Source: Gammaproteobacteria bacterium
GTDB lineage: Bacteria > Pseudomonadota > Gammaproteobacteria > Chromatiales > Chromatiaceae
DNA length: 43,907 bases
Direction: 5' to 3'
NCBI GenBank assembly: GCA_019136395.1
Contig: JAGVUH010000240.1
Coordinates: 1 to 43,907 of the forward strand
Below the pieces are notes generated by a model. That model saw only the letters and a program-made list of their open reading frames with translations, was not told the DNA's origin and searched no databases. Shown in pieces: positions 27,001 through 34,274 of the stretch (within the stretch, counting starts at the first letter, position 1; every line of letters begins with the position of its first letter). A program made the translations under genes and the position numbers.

Positions 27001-28202
27001 AGGTCCAGCTTGATCGCGTCCGGTCGCGGGGCCATGCGCGCCTCGGGGGCGAGGTAGATTTCCTGGACCTGCCGATCCGAGAGCATCTCGACATGCAGGG
27101 TCCCCGTGGTCTCACCCTCGGCCTCTTGCAGTTGCCGGGTGGCGATTTGCCAATCGAAGAGGATGACGTCGAAGGCCTTCGCCCCGGTGGTGCGTACCAG
27201 GATGGTCTGGGGCGACAGGCCGCGGTGGTACAGGCGATAGCGATGGGCCGCGTCCAGGGTTTCGGTGATGGCCCGCACCAGCTTGAGCCGCTGCCCCAGA
27301 TCGAGCCGTTCGCCCTGGGCGCGAATGAAGTGATCCAGCCGTTGCAGGCCTTCGTCATAGTCGAAGATGAGGGCGGGACCCTGTTCGCTGTCGATGAAGT
27401 CGGAGGCGGGCAGGATGCCGGGATGACGGATGCCTTCCAGCAACTGAAACTCGCGGCGGGCCGCGTCGGCCAATACCCCCCGTTGGGCGGCGGTGAGGGT
27501 GCGCCTGGCGGTGTACACCCGCACCCGGCGCCGCAGATTGCTGAGAGAGACGTGCTGGGCCAGCCAGTCCTGATGGAAATCCGTCTCCGCCAGGACCCGT
27601 TCGAGTTGATAGTCCCCCACCCGGCGGCTGCGCTGGGTCGGCCGAATGCCAACCGTCGTCAAGGCCCGCTGGATCGAGGTGGCCAGATCCCGATCGATGG
27701 GCTGGGCGCTGGCCACCGGCGGGGTCTCGTCGAAGAGCCTGGCGGCGATATCCTGCCGCAGATGCACGTTCTCCCGCGCCGGCCCGGTGAGCGCGCAGCG
27801 CTGGGCGGGATCCGACAGGAAGACGAGGGACTGGATATAGGGGGTACGCCGTCTCTGGACGGTCAGTTGCTTGCGGAGCAGGGAGGCGAGTTTCTTGGCC
27901 TTGCGGTTGGTCAGCAGCAAGGGGTTGTCGTCAAAGTACTGACGGTCGCCGTCACGCCATACCCAGGTGTGGGTGTCACCGCCCACTTCGCCGGGGCGGC
28001 TCTTGATTTCAACCAGGAAGAGACCGTAGCGGGAAATGACCAGCAGATCGACTTCGTTGGTGCTGCCGTCCTCGGCGATGAATTCGAAGTTGCTGTAGGC
28101 CCTGAAGGGCTCACGATTCGGCATCGCCCGCTGGACGAAGTCGAGCGCGCCCTGTTCCCAGGGGAACTGCGAGGGCGAAATGCTTTGCCAGCGGCCGGTC
28201 AT
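24015..28202 (-). CDS. pglW: BREX type 2 serine/threonine kinase PglW (NERD plus two kinase-like domains)
   Basis: This 1395-residue protein opens with a NERD nuclease-related domain (residues about 15-120: NEVDLLVISRYGLFLVEIKS). A first protein-kinase-like domain follows (about 195-450), whose catalytic loop reads HRGLSPQTIL near residue 325, with Gly in place of the catalytic Asp. A second kinase domain (about 505-760) has RLGKGATS in the glycine loop, HRDIKPDNIG near residue 623, and DFS in place of DFG. A long C-terminal region, rich in helices, follows. The architecture matches PglW, the kinase of Pgl/BREX type 2. The first kinase unit looks inactive and perhaps regulatory, the second active. 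The stop overlaps the pglX start. A 41-codon ORF overlaps its own start. Confidence 0.92.
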   Translation of the reverse strand: MTGRWQSISPSQFPWEQGALDFVQRAMPNREPFRAYSNFEFIAEDGSTNEVDLLVISRYGLFLVEIKSRPGEVGGDTHTWVWRDGDRQYFDDNPLLLTNRKAKKLASLLRKQLTVQRRRTPYIQSLVFLSDPAQRCALTGPARENVHLRQDIAARLFDETPPVASAQPIDRDLATSIQRALTTVGIRPTQRSRRVGDYQLERVLAETDFHQDWLAQHVSLSNLRRRVRVYTARRTLTAAQRGVLADAARREFQLLEGIRHPGILPASDFIDSEQGPALIFDYDEGLQRLDHFIRAQGERLDLGQRLKLVRAITETLDAAHRYRLYHRGLSPQTILVRTTGAKAFDVILFDWQIATRQLQEAEGETTGTLHVEMLSDRQVQEIYLAPEARMAPRPDAIKLDLFALGAIGYFVLAGEPPAVSGDDLVAKCEQGPGLTLSALVNGCLAEIEDLIQFSTWPAPEDRLGSTGEFLAALDKAEEALEEALTAPAAPLASPLEANTGSLLRDFEVVRRLGKGATSLALEVRRQGPGQPRHGVLKIALEPEYNERLGREAETLAKLAPHQNIVQCHEHFELAGLAALFLSSAGAETLGERIRQEGRLGLDLLRRFGEELLAVIEYLEGVGIPHRDIKPDNIGIRPGAGKRLSLTLFDFSLAGVPATDLNAGTRLYLDPFLRKRGLWDGYAERYACALTLHEMATGILPEWGDGSADPASLKTEIGLDAERFDASIRNQALDFFRRALARDHRRRHDNAEQMLSAWRKVFENVTRPVTAHGTAPPPHGRLAFGEEAPLAANGITPATPLTSLRLDSRHLELIERIGHEELATAGDLADLPRNRLYRHRGIALAVARELHQLADHLRQQFNGGGDQERPPASAAVAKLSVDAATAMLIPKKLDETQGAALNAWLGLGGDAAAPALPEDLLPAVTERLSRQPEMTHLRDEVALILAGLGGIATLAEVAAALLARRGSVQTGEARHQEALALTRAVVAVERAKQAPRWQLVQRDTQVRPPSRTAQADDLLVSLLASSGAAGLFPSAPETRAGYAVLLGEAADRLANQDPLPSAQQVADRLARVPPPAGDAPLSAERRVRLAAACACQAALSSRLEFYPRQLPAARAVKLATTSLLGLRQFDQETVRRRVFARYPEAAPLPGPLELESLLKDAGLDVRWDGASSLFSMQFSPGVLSGTTQIERLSTNHRPRLSTAPEVQEAIRIDERIRQALTQGKLLTLSVEPKGLPLAQRELARRFGLKVIDFDEVVLTQLERQAQAWEVDWQVLLAADAAPPGSVDAQNFALVLGEVWPRVEELLSRDDRPGLLVNLGLAARWRRMTLFAKLAEACQFGGRPPLIALIASPLTPDNRPLLDGQAVPVTINTTDYGRIPRAWLENAHAATPGARAT

Positions 28203-28324
28203 GCCCGGGTCAGCCGCGCATGCGGGTCAACCACCCTGAAGCAGCCCAGGATTTGGCACAGGGTCCGGCCCTGGTGGGGGTTCTTGTCCTGGTTCCTCAT
28301 GCTGACCACGGCAAGGTGGCTCAT
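28199..28324 (-). CDS. Possible 41-residue leader ORF coupled to pglW
   Basis: An ATG at 28324 (MSHLAVVSMRNQDKN) has a GGAAG ribosome-binding site at good spacing. The ORF ends by overlapping the pglW start as ATGA, like the pglW-pglX and pglY-pglZ junctions. An in-frame ATG at 28351 is an alternative start without a ribosome-binding site. The product is basic, has two cysteines (GRTLCQILGCFRVV) and resembles nothing I recognise. It could be a small BREX-associated protein or a coupling leader; chance cannot be excluded at this size. Confidence 0.4.
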   Translation of the reverse strand: MSHLAVVSMRNQDKNPHQGRTLCQILGCFRVVDPHARLTRA

Positions 28325-28417
28325 GGCGTCACTTCCAAAGTCTATTTTCATAACAATGCCAAGGACATAAAGCGGGTCGATGGCCTTCGGTGATTGGCGC
28401 GGGCGCAAGTCCTGTAA

Positions 28418-28585
28418 GCCTGCCGCTCTAAAGAGCAGGATGTTCGCTATGTTATCGCCCCACGGATGCCAACGTCAGGTAGCAAGATGGCCACTTTTCA
28501 TCGTCCCCATCCAGCCAAGGAAGCGAAGCCATACCAGGTCGAAGATGCCCGTTATTTTCTGCAATCCCTGGGAGTCACCCCATGA
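28418..28585 (+). pseudogene. hicA: HicA toxin remnant (C-terminal part)
   Basis: The frame contains ATFHRPHPAKEAKPYQVEDA followed by RYFLQSLGVTP and a stop that overlaps the hicB start as ATGA. This is the C-terminal third of the longer HicA/YcfA-type toxins, including the His-rich motif. The sequence ahead of it (to the stop just before 28418) does not match the N-terminal fold, so most of the toxin has been lost. An ORF from the ATG at 28487 would give only 32 residues. Confidence 0.65.
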
Positions 28586-28922
28586 ACCTGCTCTCCTATA
28601 AGGGCTATACCGCCCGCGTGGAATTTGACGGCCGGGACAACCTCCTGATCGGGCACGTCAACGATATTAGCGACATCATCGGCTTTCAGGCGAGTCCGTG
28701 AGCGAGTTGCGCGCGGCTTTTGAGGAGGCGGTTGATGATTATCTGGAGGCCTGCGCCAAGCTCCAGCGGGAACCCGACAAGCCCGCCAGCGGTAAACTGA
28801 TGCTGCGTGTCGATCCGGCCATTCATGCCGCGGCGATCAAGGCAGCCAAGCGCGAGCGACTGAGCCTGAACCAATGGGCCGGGCGGGTGTTGGCGGAAGC
28901 GGCTCACGGCAGTCACCCCTAG
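28582..28922 (+). pseudogene. hicB: HicB antitoxin, frameshifted by one base
   Basis: The gene starts MNLLSYKGYTARVEFDGRDN, the standard N-terminus of this HicB subfamily, and ends DISDIIGFQASP at a premature stop near 28701. The next frame continues VSELRAAFEEAVDDYLEAC and LRVDPAIHAAAIKAAKRERL, a partially folded antitoxin body plus a ribbon-helix-helix DNA-binding end, to 28922. Inserting one T after position 28693 (making GFHGESVSEL, as in relatives) restores a single 113-residue frame. So a one-base deletion separates the two parts. Expression of the second part from the GTG at 28698 is possible. Together with the hicA remnant it marks a dead TA locus upstream of the BREX operon, on the opposite strand. 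Confidence 0.75.
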
Positions 28923-28931
28923 CCCTCCGCT

Positions 28932-29078
28932 TCACCGATAAACCCGCTCCCTGATGAGATCGTCCACCACGGTGGGTTCCGTCAGGGTGCTGGTGTCGCC
29001 GAGATTGCCGGTATCGCCGCTGGCGATGCGGCGCATGATCTTGCCCGAGCGGGTCTTGGGCAGGGCAGAGGGAACTAA
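28932..29078 (-). pseudogene. acs: Acetyl-CoA synthetase C-terminal fragment
   Basis: The reading frame ends with [20 protein letters not shown] and [18 protein letters not shown], the C-terminal signature of acetyl-CoA synthetase, where the Lys of SGKIMRR is the regulatory acetylation site. Only about 48 residues are present; upstream of 29078 similarity stops. Compared with the usual KIMRRILRKIA, four residues are missing in frame, which looks like loss of one unit of a short direct repeat (CGGCGCATC type). The fragment has no start and sits between the dead hicB and a diguanylate cyclase gene, so it marks a rearrangement border. Confidence 0.8.
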
Positions 29079-29130
29079 GCGGCGAGGCTCGGGGCTTGGG
29101 TATCCCGATCGGGTGACCGCTGACGGCGGG

Positions 29131-30738
29131 TCACGATTCCTCGTGCTCACCCGCGCTGGCGACGGGCCCTTCCACCCGGTTACGCCCCCGCCGTTTCGCC
29201 CGGTACAGGGCGGCGTCGGCCTGGGCCAGGAGCCCCTCGGCCGTGCTGGCATCCATCGGGGCGCAGGCCAAACCCAGGCTGACCGTCAGCCGCACCGCGC
29301 GCGTCTGACCATCGGGCCCGATGAACGAAAAGGGGGTCGCGGCGACTCGCTCTCGGATGCGCTCCGCCAGCATCACCCCGGCGGTGGGAGTGAGAAACGG
29401 GGCGATGAGGGCAAATTCCTCGCCGCCATAGCGGATGAGACGGTCATTCGGGCGGACCTCCTTTTCCAGCAGGCGGGCCAGGGCGATCAGGACCTGATCC
29501 CCCGCTGGGTGACCCCAGGTATCGTTGATCGCCTTGAAGTGATCGAGGTCAAGGATCAGGAAACCCACCGGCTGGCCATAGCGGGCGCAGCGGGCCAGTT
29601 CCTCGCGCAGTGCCCGATCCATGTCGCGGCGGTTGTAGAGGCCCGTCAAGGGATCGCGGACGGCCAGCTCGGCCTGCCGGGCGAGGCTTTGCTCTAGGGC
29701 CCGTTTGGCTTCTTCCAGTGCCCCGTTGGCTTGCGCCAACGCCCGGTTGGCCTGTTCCAGTTCCGCCAGGGTCTGGTTGAGCCGCATCTCCGCCAAGCGG
29801 CGTTCGGTGATGTCGGTGATGAAGCCCTCCAGCGCCTCCAACTGGCCGGCGGCATCGAAGATCCCCTGCCCCATCTCCCAGACCCATTTCTCCCCGCCGT
29901 CGGCGGTGCGAATTCGATAGGTCAACTGAAAGGGCCGCTGGTGGCGAACCCCCGTCTGAACCCCCTCCCAGACCGCCTGCCGATCGGCCGGATGGATTAG
30001 ATCGGCATAACTGCACGTGCTGTTGCCAATCAGTTCCGCGGCGGTATAGCCGGTCAGGCCCTGACAGCCCTCGCTCAGGAAGGCCATGGACCAATCGGGA
30101 TCATTCCGGCAACGGTAGGCAATCCCCGGCAGATTGCTGATCAGGGTCTGCAAGCGCCGGCGGCTTTCCTCCAGGGCGGCCTGCGTCTCCCGGCGTTCGG
30201 TGATGTCGAGGCCCAGCACGGCCAGGCGGGTGACGAGGCCTTGGTCATCGAACACCGGATACAGGGTATTTTCGATACACCGGCCCAGGCGTTCGTCCTC
30301 GAAGCAGAGCGGTTGCCCGGTTTGGATGACCTGCTCGACATAGGTCCGGCGCCGGGCGGCCACATCCGGCGGGACCAGGGTATAGACCGAGTTCCCGATC
30401 GCGGTACGAGGGTCCAGACCGAGCCGCCCCATCATGGTCCGGTTAGCCGCCAGGAGTCTCCCCTGGGCGTCCATGAGCAGCGCCGATTCGGTGATGGCGT
30501 CCATGAAGGCCTGGAGCGTCTCCTGACTGGTGCGCAGTTCCCGTTCGATACGCCGATGCTCCTCCCGCTCGGCTTGCAGACAGCCGTTGAGCCGGGCGAC
30601 CTCGGCCGCCAAGGGGTGGGCGGGGCTGTCCGACTTGGGGAGTGCGACCGGGAACCCGGCCTCGGCGGCCACGTCGACGGCAGCCCTGACCGGGCAGGAG
30701 GGCTGGAGATTGGTGGGGTCACCGGATCGCTGGCTCAT
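29131..30738 (-). CDS. Diguanylate cyclase with PAS sensors
   Basis: This is a 535-residue soluble protein with an N-terminal coiled coil (about 45-75), then two PAS domains (about 75-190 and 195-315, each closing with the DITERR type linker), a short coiled coil ([20 protein letters not shown]), and a GGDEF domain (about 360-520). The cyclase signature is YGGEEF, and the RPND inhibitory site lies five residues before it, so this should be an active, product-inhibited c-di-GMP synthase. It starts at the ATG at 30738 ([11 protein letters not shown]); no ribosome-binding site is obvious. It lies downstream of recQ on the same strand with a 128-bp gap. The signal sensed by the PAS domains is not evident; no cofactor-binding Cys or His motif stands out. 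Confidence 0.92.
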   Translation of the reverse strand: MSQRSGDPTNLQPSCPVRAAVDVAAEAGFPVALPKSDSPAHPLAAEVARLNGCLQAEREEHRRIERELRTSQETLQAFMDAITESALLMDAQGRLLAANRTMMGRLGLDPRTAIGNSVYTLVPPDVAARRRTYVEQVIQTGQPLCFEDERLGRCIENTLYPVFDDQGLVTRLAVLGLDITERRETQAALEESRRRLQTLISNLPGIAYRCRNDPDWSMAFLSEGCQGLTGYTAAELIGNSTCSYADLIHPADRQAVWEGVQTGVRHQRPFQLTYRIRTADGGEKWVWEMGQGIFDAAGQLEALEGFITDITERRLAEMRLNQTLAELEQANRALAQANGALEEAKRALEQSLARQAELAVRDPLTGLYNRRDMDRALREELARCARYGQPVGFLILDLDHFKAINDTWGHPAGDQVLIALARLLEKEVRPNDRLIRYGGEEFALIAPFLTPTAGVMLAERIRERVAATPFSFIGPDGQTRAVRLTVSLGLACAPMDASTAEGLLAQADAALYRAKRRGRNRVEGPVASAGEHEES

Positions 30739-30866
30739 GGAAACGAATTATCAGCCCCTGGAGCAAGGGCGAAAAGGGCTATGTCCTGCCCAGCACGGCC
30801 AGGGTGATGACGATCTTGATACGCCATCGTTCAGATAACGCCGTCGTTCCCGTCATGCGCCATCGT

Positions 30867-32870
30867 TCACGGTCCTTCTTCCCGCGAGGCACCGAGGGAG
30901 GCCGCGGACGGCGTCGGCATGGGCCGCCAGCTTTCCGGGTAGCCGTGTTCGGCGGCATGGGCGGCCAGGGCGGCGAGGAAGTCCGCGCCGTAACGCTCCA
31001 GCTTGACGGCGCCGACGCCGGTGATCTGGCTCAGCTCGTCCAGGTCGCGGGGGCGGCGGCGGACCAGTTCCCGCAGGGTGATGTCACCGAAGATGACGTA
31101 GGGCGGCAGGTTCTGGGCCTGGGCCAGGTCGCGGCGCAGGGCGCGCAGCCGCCCCCAGAGGACCAGGGCCTCCGGATCGCCCTCGAAGCCGGACAGGCGC
31201 CGATCGCGGCTTCCGACCCCATTCCCGGCCCGGTCGCTACCGAGAAACCCACCGCGACCGGCGCCACGACCACCATCAAGGCTGCCGCCACCACCGCGCC
31301 CGCCGGCCTGATCGCGGCCAAAGGGTCCTGTCCTCACACGGGGCTTGGGGTCGCGCCGGAAGCGCACCGCCTGCTCGCCGCGCAGGACCGGCCGGCTCAA
31401 CTCGGTGAGCTTGAGGGCGCCATGGCCCGCCACGTCCACGCTCGCCAGACCGGCGGCTACCAGTTGGCGAAAGACCGACTTCCATTCCTCGTGGCTCAAT
31501 TCCTTGCCGATGCCAAAGGTGGAGACCCGGTCGTGGCCAAAGCTCCTTATGCGCGGGTCATCCTTGCCCAGCAGCACGTCGATGAGGTAGTTGGTGCCGA
31601 ACCGCATGCCGGTGCGGTAGATGCAGGACAGGGCCTTGCGGGCGGCCTCGGTGCCGTCCCAGCTCTGCACCGGCTCCAGGCAGGTGTCGCAGTTGCCACA
31701 GGGCTTGGGCAGTTCCTCGCCGAAGTAGTTGAGCAGCACCTGACGGCGGCAGGCGGTGGTCTCGCAGTAGCCGAGCATGGCGTTGAGGCGGTGGAGCTCG
31801 ACCCGCTTGAAACGCTCCTCGGCCTCGGAGCTGTCGATGAAATGGCGCAGGGCCGCCATATCGGACAGGCCGTAGGCCAGCCAGGCGTTGGCCGGCTGGC
31901 CATCGCGCCCGGCGCGGCCGGTCTCTTGATAATAGCCCTCGACACTCTTGGGCAGGTCGAGATGGGCGACGAAGCGCACGTCGGGCTTGTCGATGCCCAT
32001 GCCAAAGGCGATGGTGGCGACCATGATGATGGGGTCGTCACGCAGGAAGGCGGCCTGGTGGCGACGGCGGGTCGCCGCGTCGAGGCCGGCGTGGTACGGC
32101 AGGGCATGGAGGCCCTCGCCGCGCAGAAATTCGGCGGTCTCCTCCACCCCGCGCCTCGACAGGCAATAGACGATGCCCGAGTCCCCCTCGTGCTCGGCGC
32201 GCAGGAAGCGCAGCAACTGGCGGCGGGGCTGGTCCTTCTGCACCACCCGGTAGCGGATGTTGGGGCGGTTGAAGCTGGAGAGGAACAGCTCGGCCTCCTG
32301 GAGGGCGAGGCGTTCGACGATCTCGCGCCGGGTCAGGTGGTCGGCGGTGGCGGTGAGGGCGATGCGCGGCACCTGGGGCCAGCGCTCATGCAGGAGGTTG
32401 AGCTGGATGTACTCCGGGCGGAAGTCATGGCCCCACTGAGAGACACAATGGGCCTCGTCGATGGCGAAGAGGGCGATACGACTCTGGTCCAGCAGGGCCA
32501 GGAAGCGCTCGGTGAGCAACCGCTCCGGAGCGACGTACAGCAGATCGAAATCGCCGGCGACCAGGCCCTGTTCCACCGCCCGCGCCTCGCCCCAGGTCTG
32601 GGAGGAATTGAGGAAGGCCGCCCGCACCCCAAGCTGGCGCAGGGCGTCCACCTGGTCCTGCATCAGGGCAATCAACGGCGAGACGACGATGCCCGTGCCG
32701 GGCCGAACCAGGGCCGGTATCTGGTAGCACAGAGATTTGCCGCCACCAGTGGGCATGAGCACCAAGGCGTCGCCGCCGGCGATGACCCGGTCGACGATCG
32801 CCCCCTGGCGGTCGCGGAATTCGGCATAGCCAAAGACCCGCCGCAGCAGCTCCAGGGGCTGCGGTGGCAT
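30867..32870 (-). CDS. recQ: ATP-dependent DNA helicase RecQ
   Basis: This 667-residue protein has the complete RecQ layout. The helicase core shows [15 protein letters not shown] (motif I, near residue 40), [18 protein letters not shown] (motif II), LTATAD (III), and [13 protein letters not shown] and [10 protein letters not shown] (V, VI). The zinc-binding region has the cysteines of [10 protein letters not shown] and [12 protein letters not shown] winged-helix domain and a C-terminal HRDC domain ([16 protein letters not shown]) complete it. Between them is an unusual Gly/Arg/Ser-rich linker (about residues 505-555) not typical of RecQ. The enzyme unwinds recombination intermediates and stalled forks. 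The start at 32870 ([15 protein letters not shown]) fits the family. It follows the vapC gene on the same strand by 47 bp. Confidence 0.95.
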   Translation of the reverse strand: MPPQPLELLRRVFGYAEFRDRQGAIVDRVIAGGDALVLMPTGGGKSLCYQIPALVRPGTGIVVSPLIALMQDQVDALRQLGVRAAFLNSSQTWGEARAVEQGLVAGDFDLLYVAPERLLTERFLALLDQSRIALFAIDEAHCVSQWGHDFRPEYIQLNLLHERWPQVPRIALTATADHLTRREIVERLALQEAELFLSSFNRPNIRYRVVQKDQPRRQLLRFLRAEHEGDSGIVYCLSRRGVEETAEFLRGEGLHALPYHAGLDAATRRRHQAAFLRDDPIIMVATIAFGMGIDKPDVRFVAHLDLPKSVEGYYQETGRAGRDGQPANAWLAYGLSDMAALRHFIDSSEAEERFKRVELHRLNAMLGYCETTACRRQVLLNYFGEELPKPCGNCDTCLEPVQSWDGTEAARKALSCIYRTGMRFGTNYLIDVLLGKDDPRIRSFGHDRVSTFGIGKELSHEEWKSVFRQLVAAGLASVDVAGHGALKLTELSRPVLRGEQAVRFRRDPKPRVRTGPFGRDQAGGRGGGGSLDGGRGAGRGGFLGSDRAGNGVGSRDRRLSGFEGDPEALVLWGRLRALRRDLAQAQNLPPYVIFGDITLRELVRRRPRDLDELSQITGVGAVKLERYGADFLAALAAHAAEHGYPESWRPMPTPSAASLGASREEGP

Positions 32871-32917
32871 CCTAGTCCAGCTTCCCTGAGCCAGTCATTG
32901 GCGCTGCCAAAAGCGAA

Positions 32918-33328
32918 TCATTGGAGATTGAGCCTGGTTTCCAGCAACCGCAATGCTGGTTCCACCCGAGCGATTAGTTCGAAGTCGCGGTCGTCCTGCA
33001 ATAAGGGCACGGCATGTTCGATCGCGATCCGCGCAATCAGGCAATCATGCGGGCTTCTCGCGGTAATGCCCGACCAGCGGCAGCGCGCATACAGTGCCCC
33101 GGCGTCGGTGTAGGTGCGCAACGAGGGCATAAGCTGTGGCAAAGCCAGAAAATGCTCACGTAATTCCTGGAGATGCTCAGGGCCTTTGGCCCCTTGCAAC
33201 AATTCCTGGACCACCACGGGCGTCGTCAGGATATTCTCCTCATCGATCAATCGATCAAGCAGGGCGGTGGCTGGGCGGTCACCTTCACGCAGCCAATCGA
33301 TCCAGACACTGGTGTCAACCAGGATCAT
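32918..33328 (-). CDS. vapC: PIN-domain ribonuclease toxin VapC
   Basis: This 136-residue PIN-domain protein begins MILVDTSVWIDWLREG, with the first catalytic Asp near residue 5. The conserved Glu follows in VVVQELLQGAK, and the C-terminal acidic residues in SPHDCLIARIA and QDDRDFELI. It is a site-specific RNase of a type II toxin-antitoxin pair. The ATG at 33328 is chosen over the longer frame because MILVDTS is the normal VapC start. It overlaps the antitoxin gene by 14 bp, showing a coupled operon. Confidence 0.92.
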   Translation of the reverse strand: MILVDTSVWIDWLREGDRPATALLDRLIDEENILTTPVVVQELLQGAKGPEHLQELREHFLALPQLMPSLRTYTDAGALYARCRWSGITARSPHDCLIARIAIEHAVPLLQDDRDFELIARVEPALRLLETRLNLQ

Positions 33329-33530
33329 CCGCCATCTCCCGGCGCACCCGCTGCACGTCATAGTCAGGATCGATGAGGTCCCGTCCCACCAGATCCCGCA
33401 ATGATCGTTGCCGGCGGCGGGCTACCAGCTCTCGCAAGGCCAGATCCACCACCTCGCGTTTGGTGCGGACAGCGGTCAATTTCATGGCCTCCTCGACTAC
33501 ACGGTCATCGAGAACAATATTGGTACGCAT
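33315..33530 (-). CDS. vapB: VapB antitoxin (type II TA, DUF2191-like)
   Basis: This 71-residue protein starts MRTNIVLDDRVVEEAMKLTA, the classic short ribbon-helix-helix VapB N-terminus, followed by RTKREVVDLALRELV and a toxin-wrapping C-terminal tail. The ATG at 33530 is preferred to that at 33539, because GGAGG lies 8 nt before it but only 3 nt before the other. It should neutralise VapC and, with it, repress its own promoter through the inverted repeat just upstream. Confidence 0.92.
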   Translation of the reverse strand: MRTNIVLDDRVVEEAMKLTAVRTKREVVDLALRELVARRRQRSLRDLVGRDLIDPDYDVQRVRREMADDPG

Positions 33531-33531
33531 G

Positions 33532-33555
33532 ACATACACCTCCTGATGTGTATGT
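33532..33555. promoter_or_regulatory. Perfect 8-bp inverted repeat operator at vapB
   Basis: ACATACAC (33532-33539) and GTGTATGT (33548-33555) form a perfect inverted repeat with an 8-nt spacer. The spacer contains the vapB ribosome-binding site. Ribbon-helix-helix antitoxins bind such sites, so this is the likely autoregulatory operator; the same structure could also fold in the RNA and hide the ribosome-binding site. Confidence 0.7.
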
Positions 33556-33634
33556 TAGCCCCGTCAGGTTAGGCAAACCAGGTGTGCCGCTCAGGTGATC
33601 GCGCCAAGGGTAGGTGTCAAGCCCCTCACGAAAG

Positions 33635-33964
33635 CTAACGCAACTTGGCGAGCATCCGCACCAAGTCCATGCTGGCGGAAAAAAAATCCTCCTTTTCGTG
33701 GCCCTTGCACCAGGCCGCGATGCGGTTCAGGGCACCGTCGATGTCGGCGCCGACCAGCACGTCCTTGCCCAGCGACAGATTGAGCCCGGTGACGAAGCCG
33801 GTCAGCCAGTCCTTGTAGCGCAGATATTCCAGGTCCTGAAGATCATCCCCGGCGTCACGCCCTTTGACGGCGGCGTTGAAGGCGGTGCAGGTTTTGACGC
33901 CATAGCCCCAGATCGGCGGCAACTTCTCCGCCTTGACCGGGAGCGGGGCGAGCAGGAGGGTCAT
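33635..33964 (-). CDS. Small conserved-looking, probably exported protein
   Basis: This 109-residue protein has a short hydrophobic N-terminus (MTLLLAPLPVKAEK), probably a minimal or truncated signal peptide; a stop lies just upstream in frame, so no longer ATG start exists. The mature part reads WGYGVKTCTAFNAA, then YLRYKDWLTGFVTGLNL, and AAWCKGHEKEDFFSAS; the two cysteines could form one disulfide. The spacing recalls small periplasmic HdeA- or Tai-like proteins, but similarity is too weak to name a family. No partner gene is nearby; glycerate kinase lies downstream on the plus-strand coordinate, on the same strand, 310 bp away. Confidence 0.65.
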   Translation of the reverse strand: MTLLLAPLPVKAEKLPPIWGYGVKTCTAFNAAVKGRDAGDDLQDLEYLRYKDWLTGFVTGLNLSLGKDVLVGADIDGALNRIAAWCKGHEKEDFFSASMDLVRMLAKLR

Positions 33965-34274
33965 GTGGATGCGCGCTGTCTATACATGGCAACAGGATAG
34001 GACGGATATCAGGCTGGCGAGGGTCCCCGTCAGGGGCGTGGCTACAGAGAGCAGATTCAGGAATCTTGGGTCTTGGATCTGGGATCTGAGGTCTTGGCGC
34101 CCTATTCTGCCCCTCCGGACCGGGGGCGAAAAGGGGAGCTTTCAGGATCAGGGAAGAGCGGAGAAGGCCTGCGGCTACCTGGGCCGCCATCAAGCGTCTT
34201 CACAACGCCGAGGAGGGCCCGGTTATCGCCTCGCAGGGTTCAAAGTGGCCTCTGAGCTTTCCGCGGTCGCACTC
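33965..34274. other. Intergenic region with short degenerate repeats
   Basis: No gene is convincing here. A run at about 34063-34097 repeats variants of TCTTGGATCTG three to four times. Reading frames across it are compositional shadows. Confidence 0.5.

Noticed and set aside
25869..28370. 833-codon plus-strand frame opposite pglW
   Set aside because: Antisense shadow; pglW has NERD and kinase motifs, this frame none.
30804..33113. 769-codon plus-strand frame opposite recQ
   Set aside because: Antisense of RecQ; no motifs, low-complexity composition.
34063..34097. Short TCTTGG/ATCTGG repeats as a CRISPR-like array
   Set aside because: Units are about 10 bp, degenerate, and without spacers.
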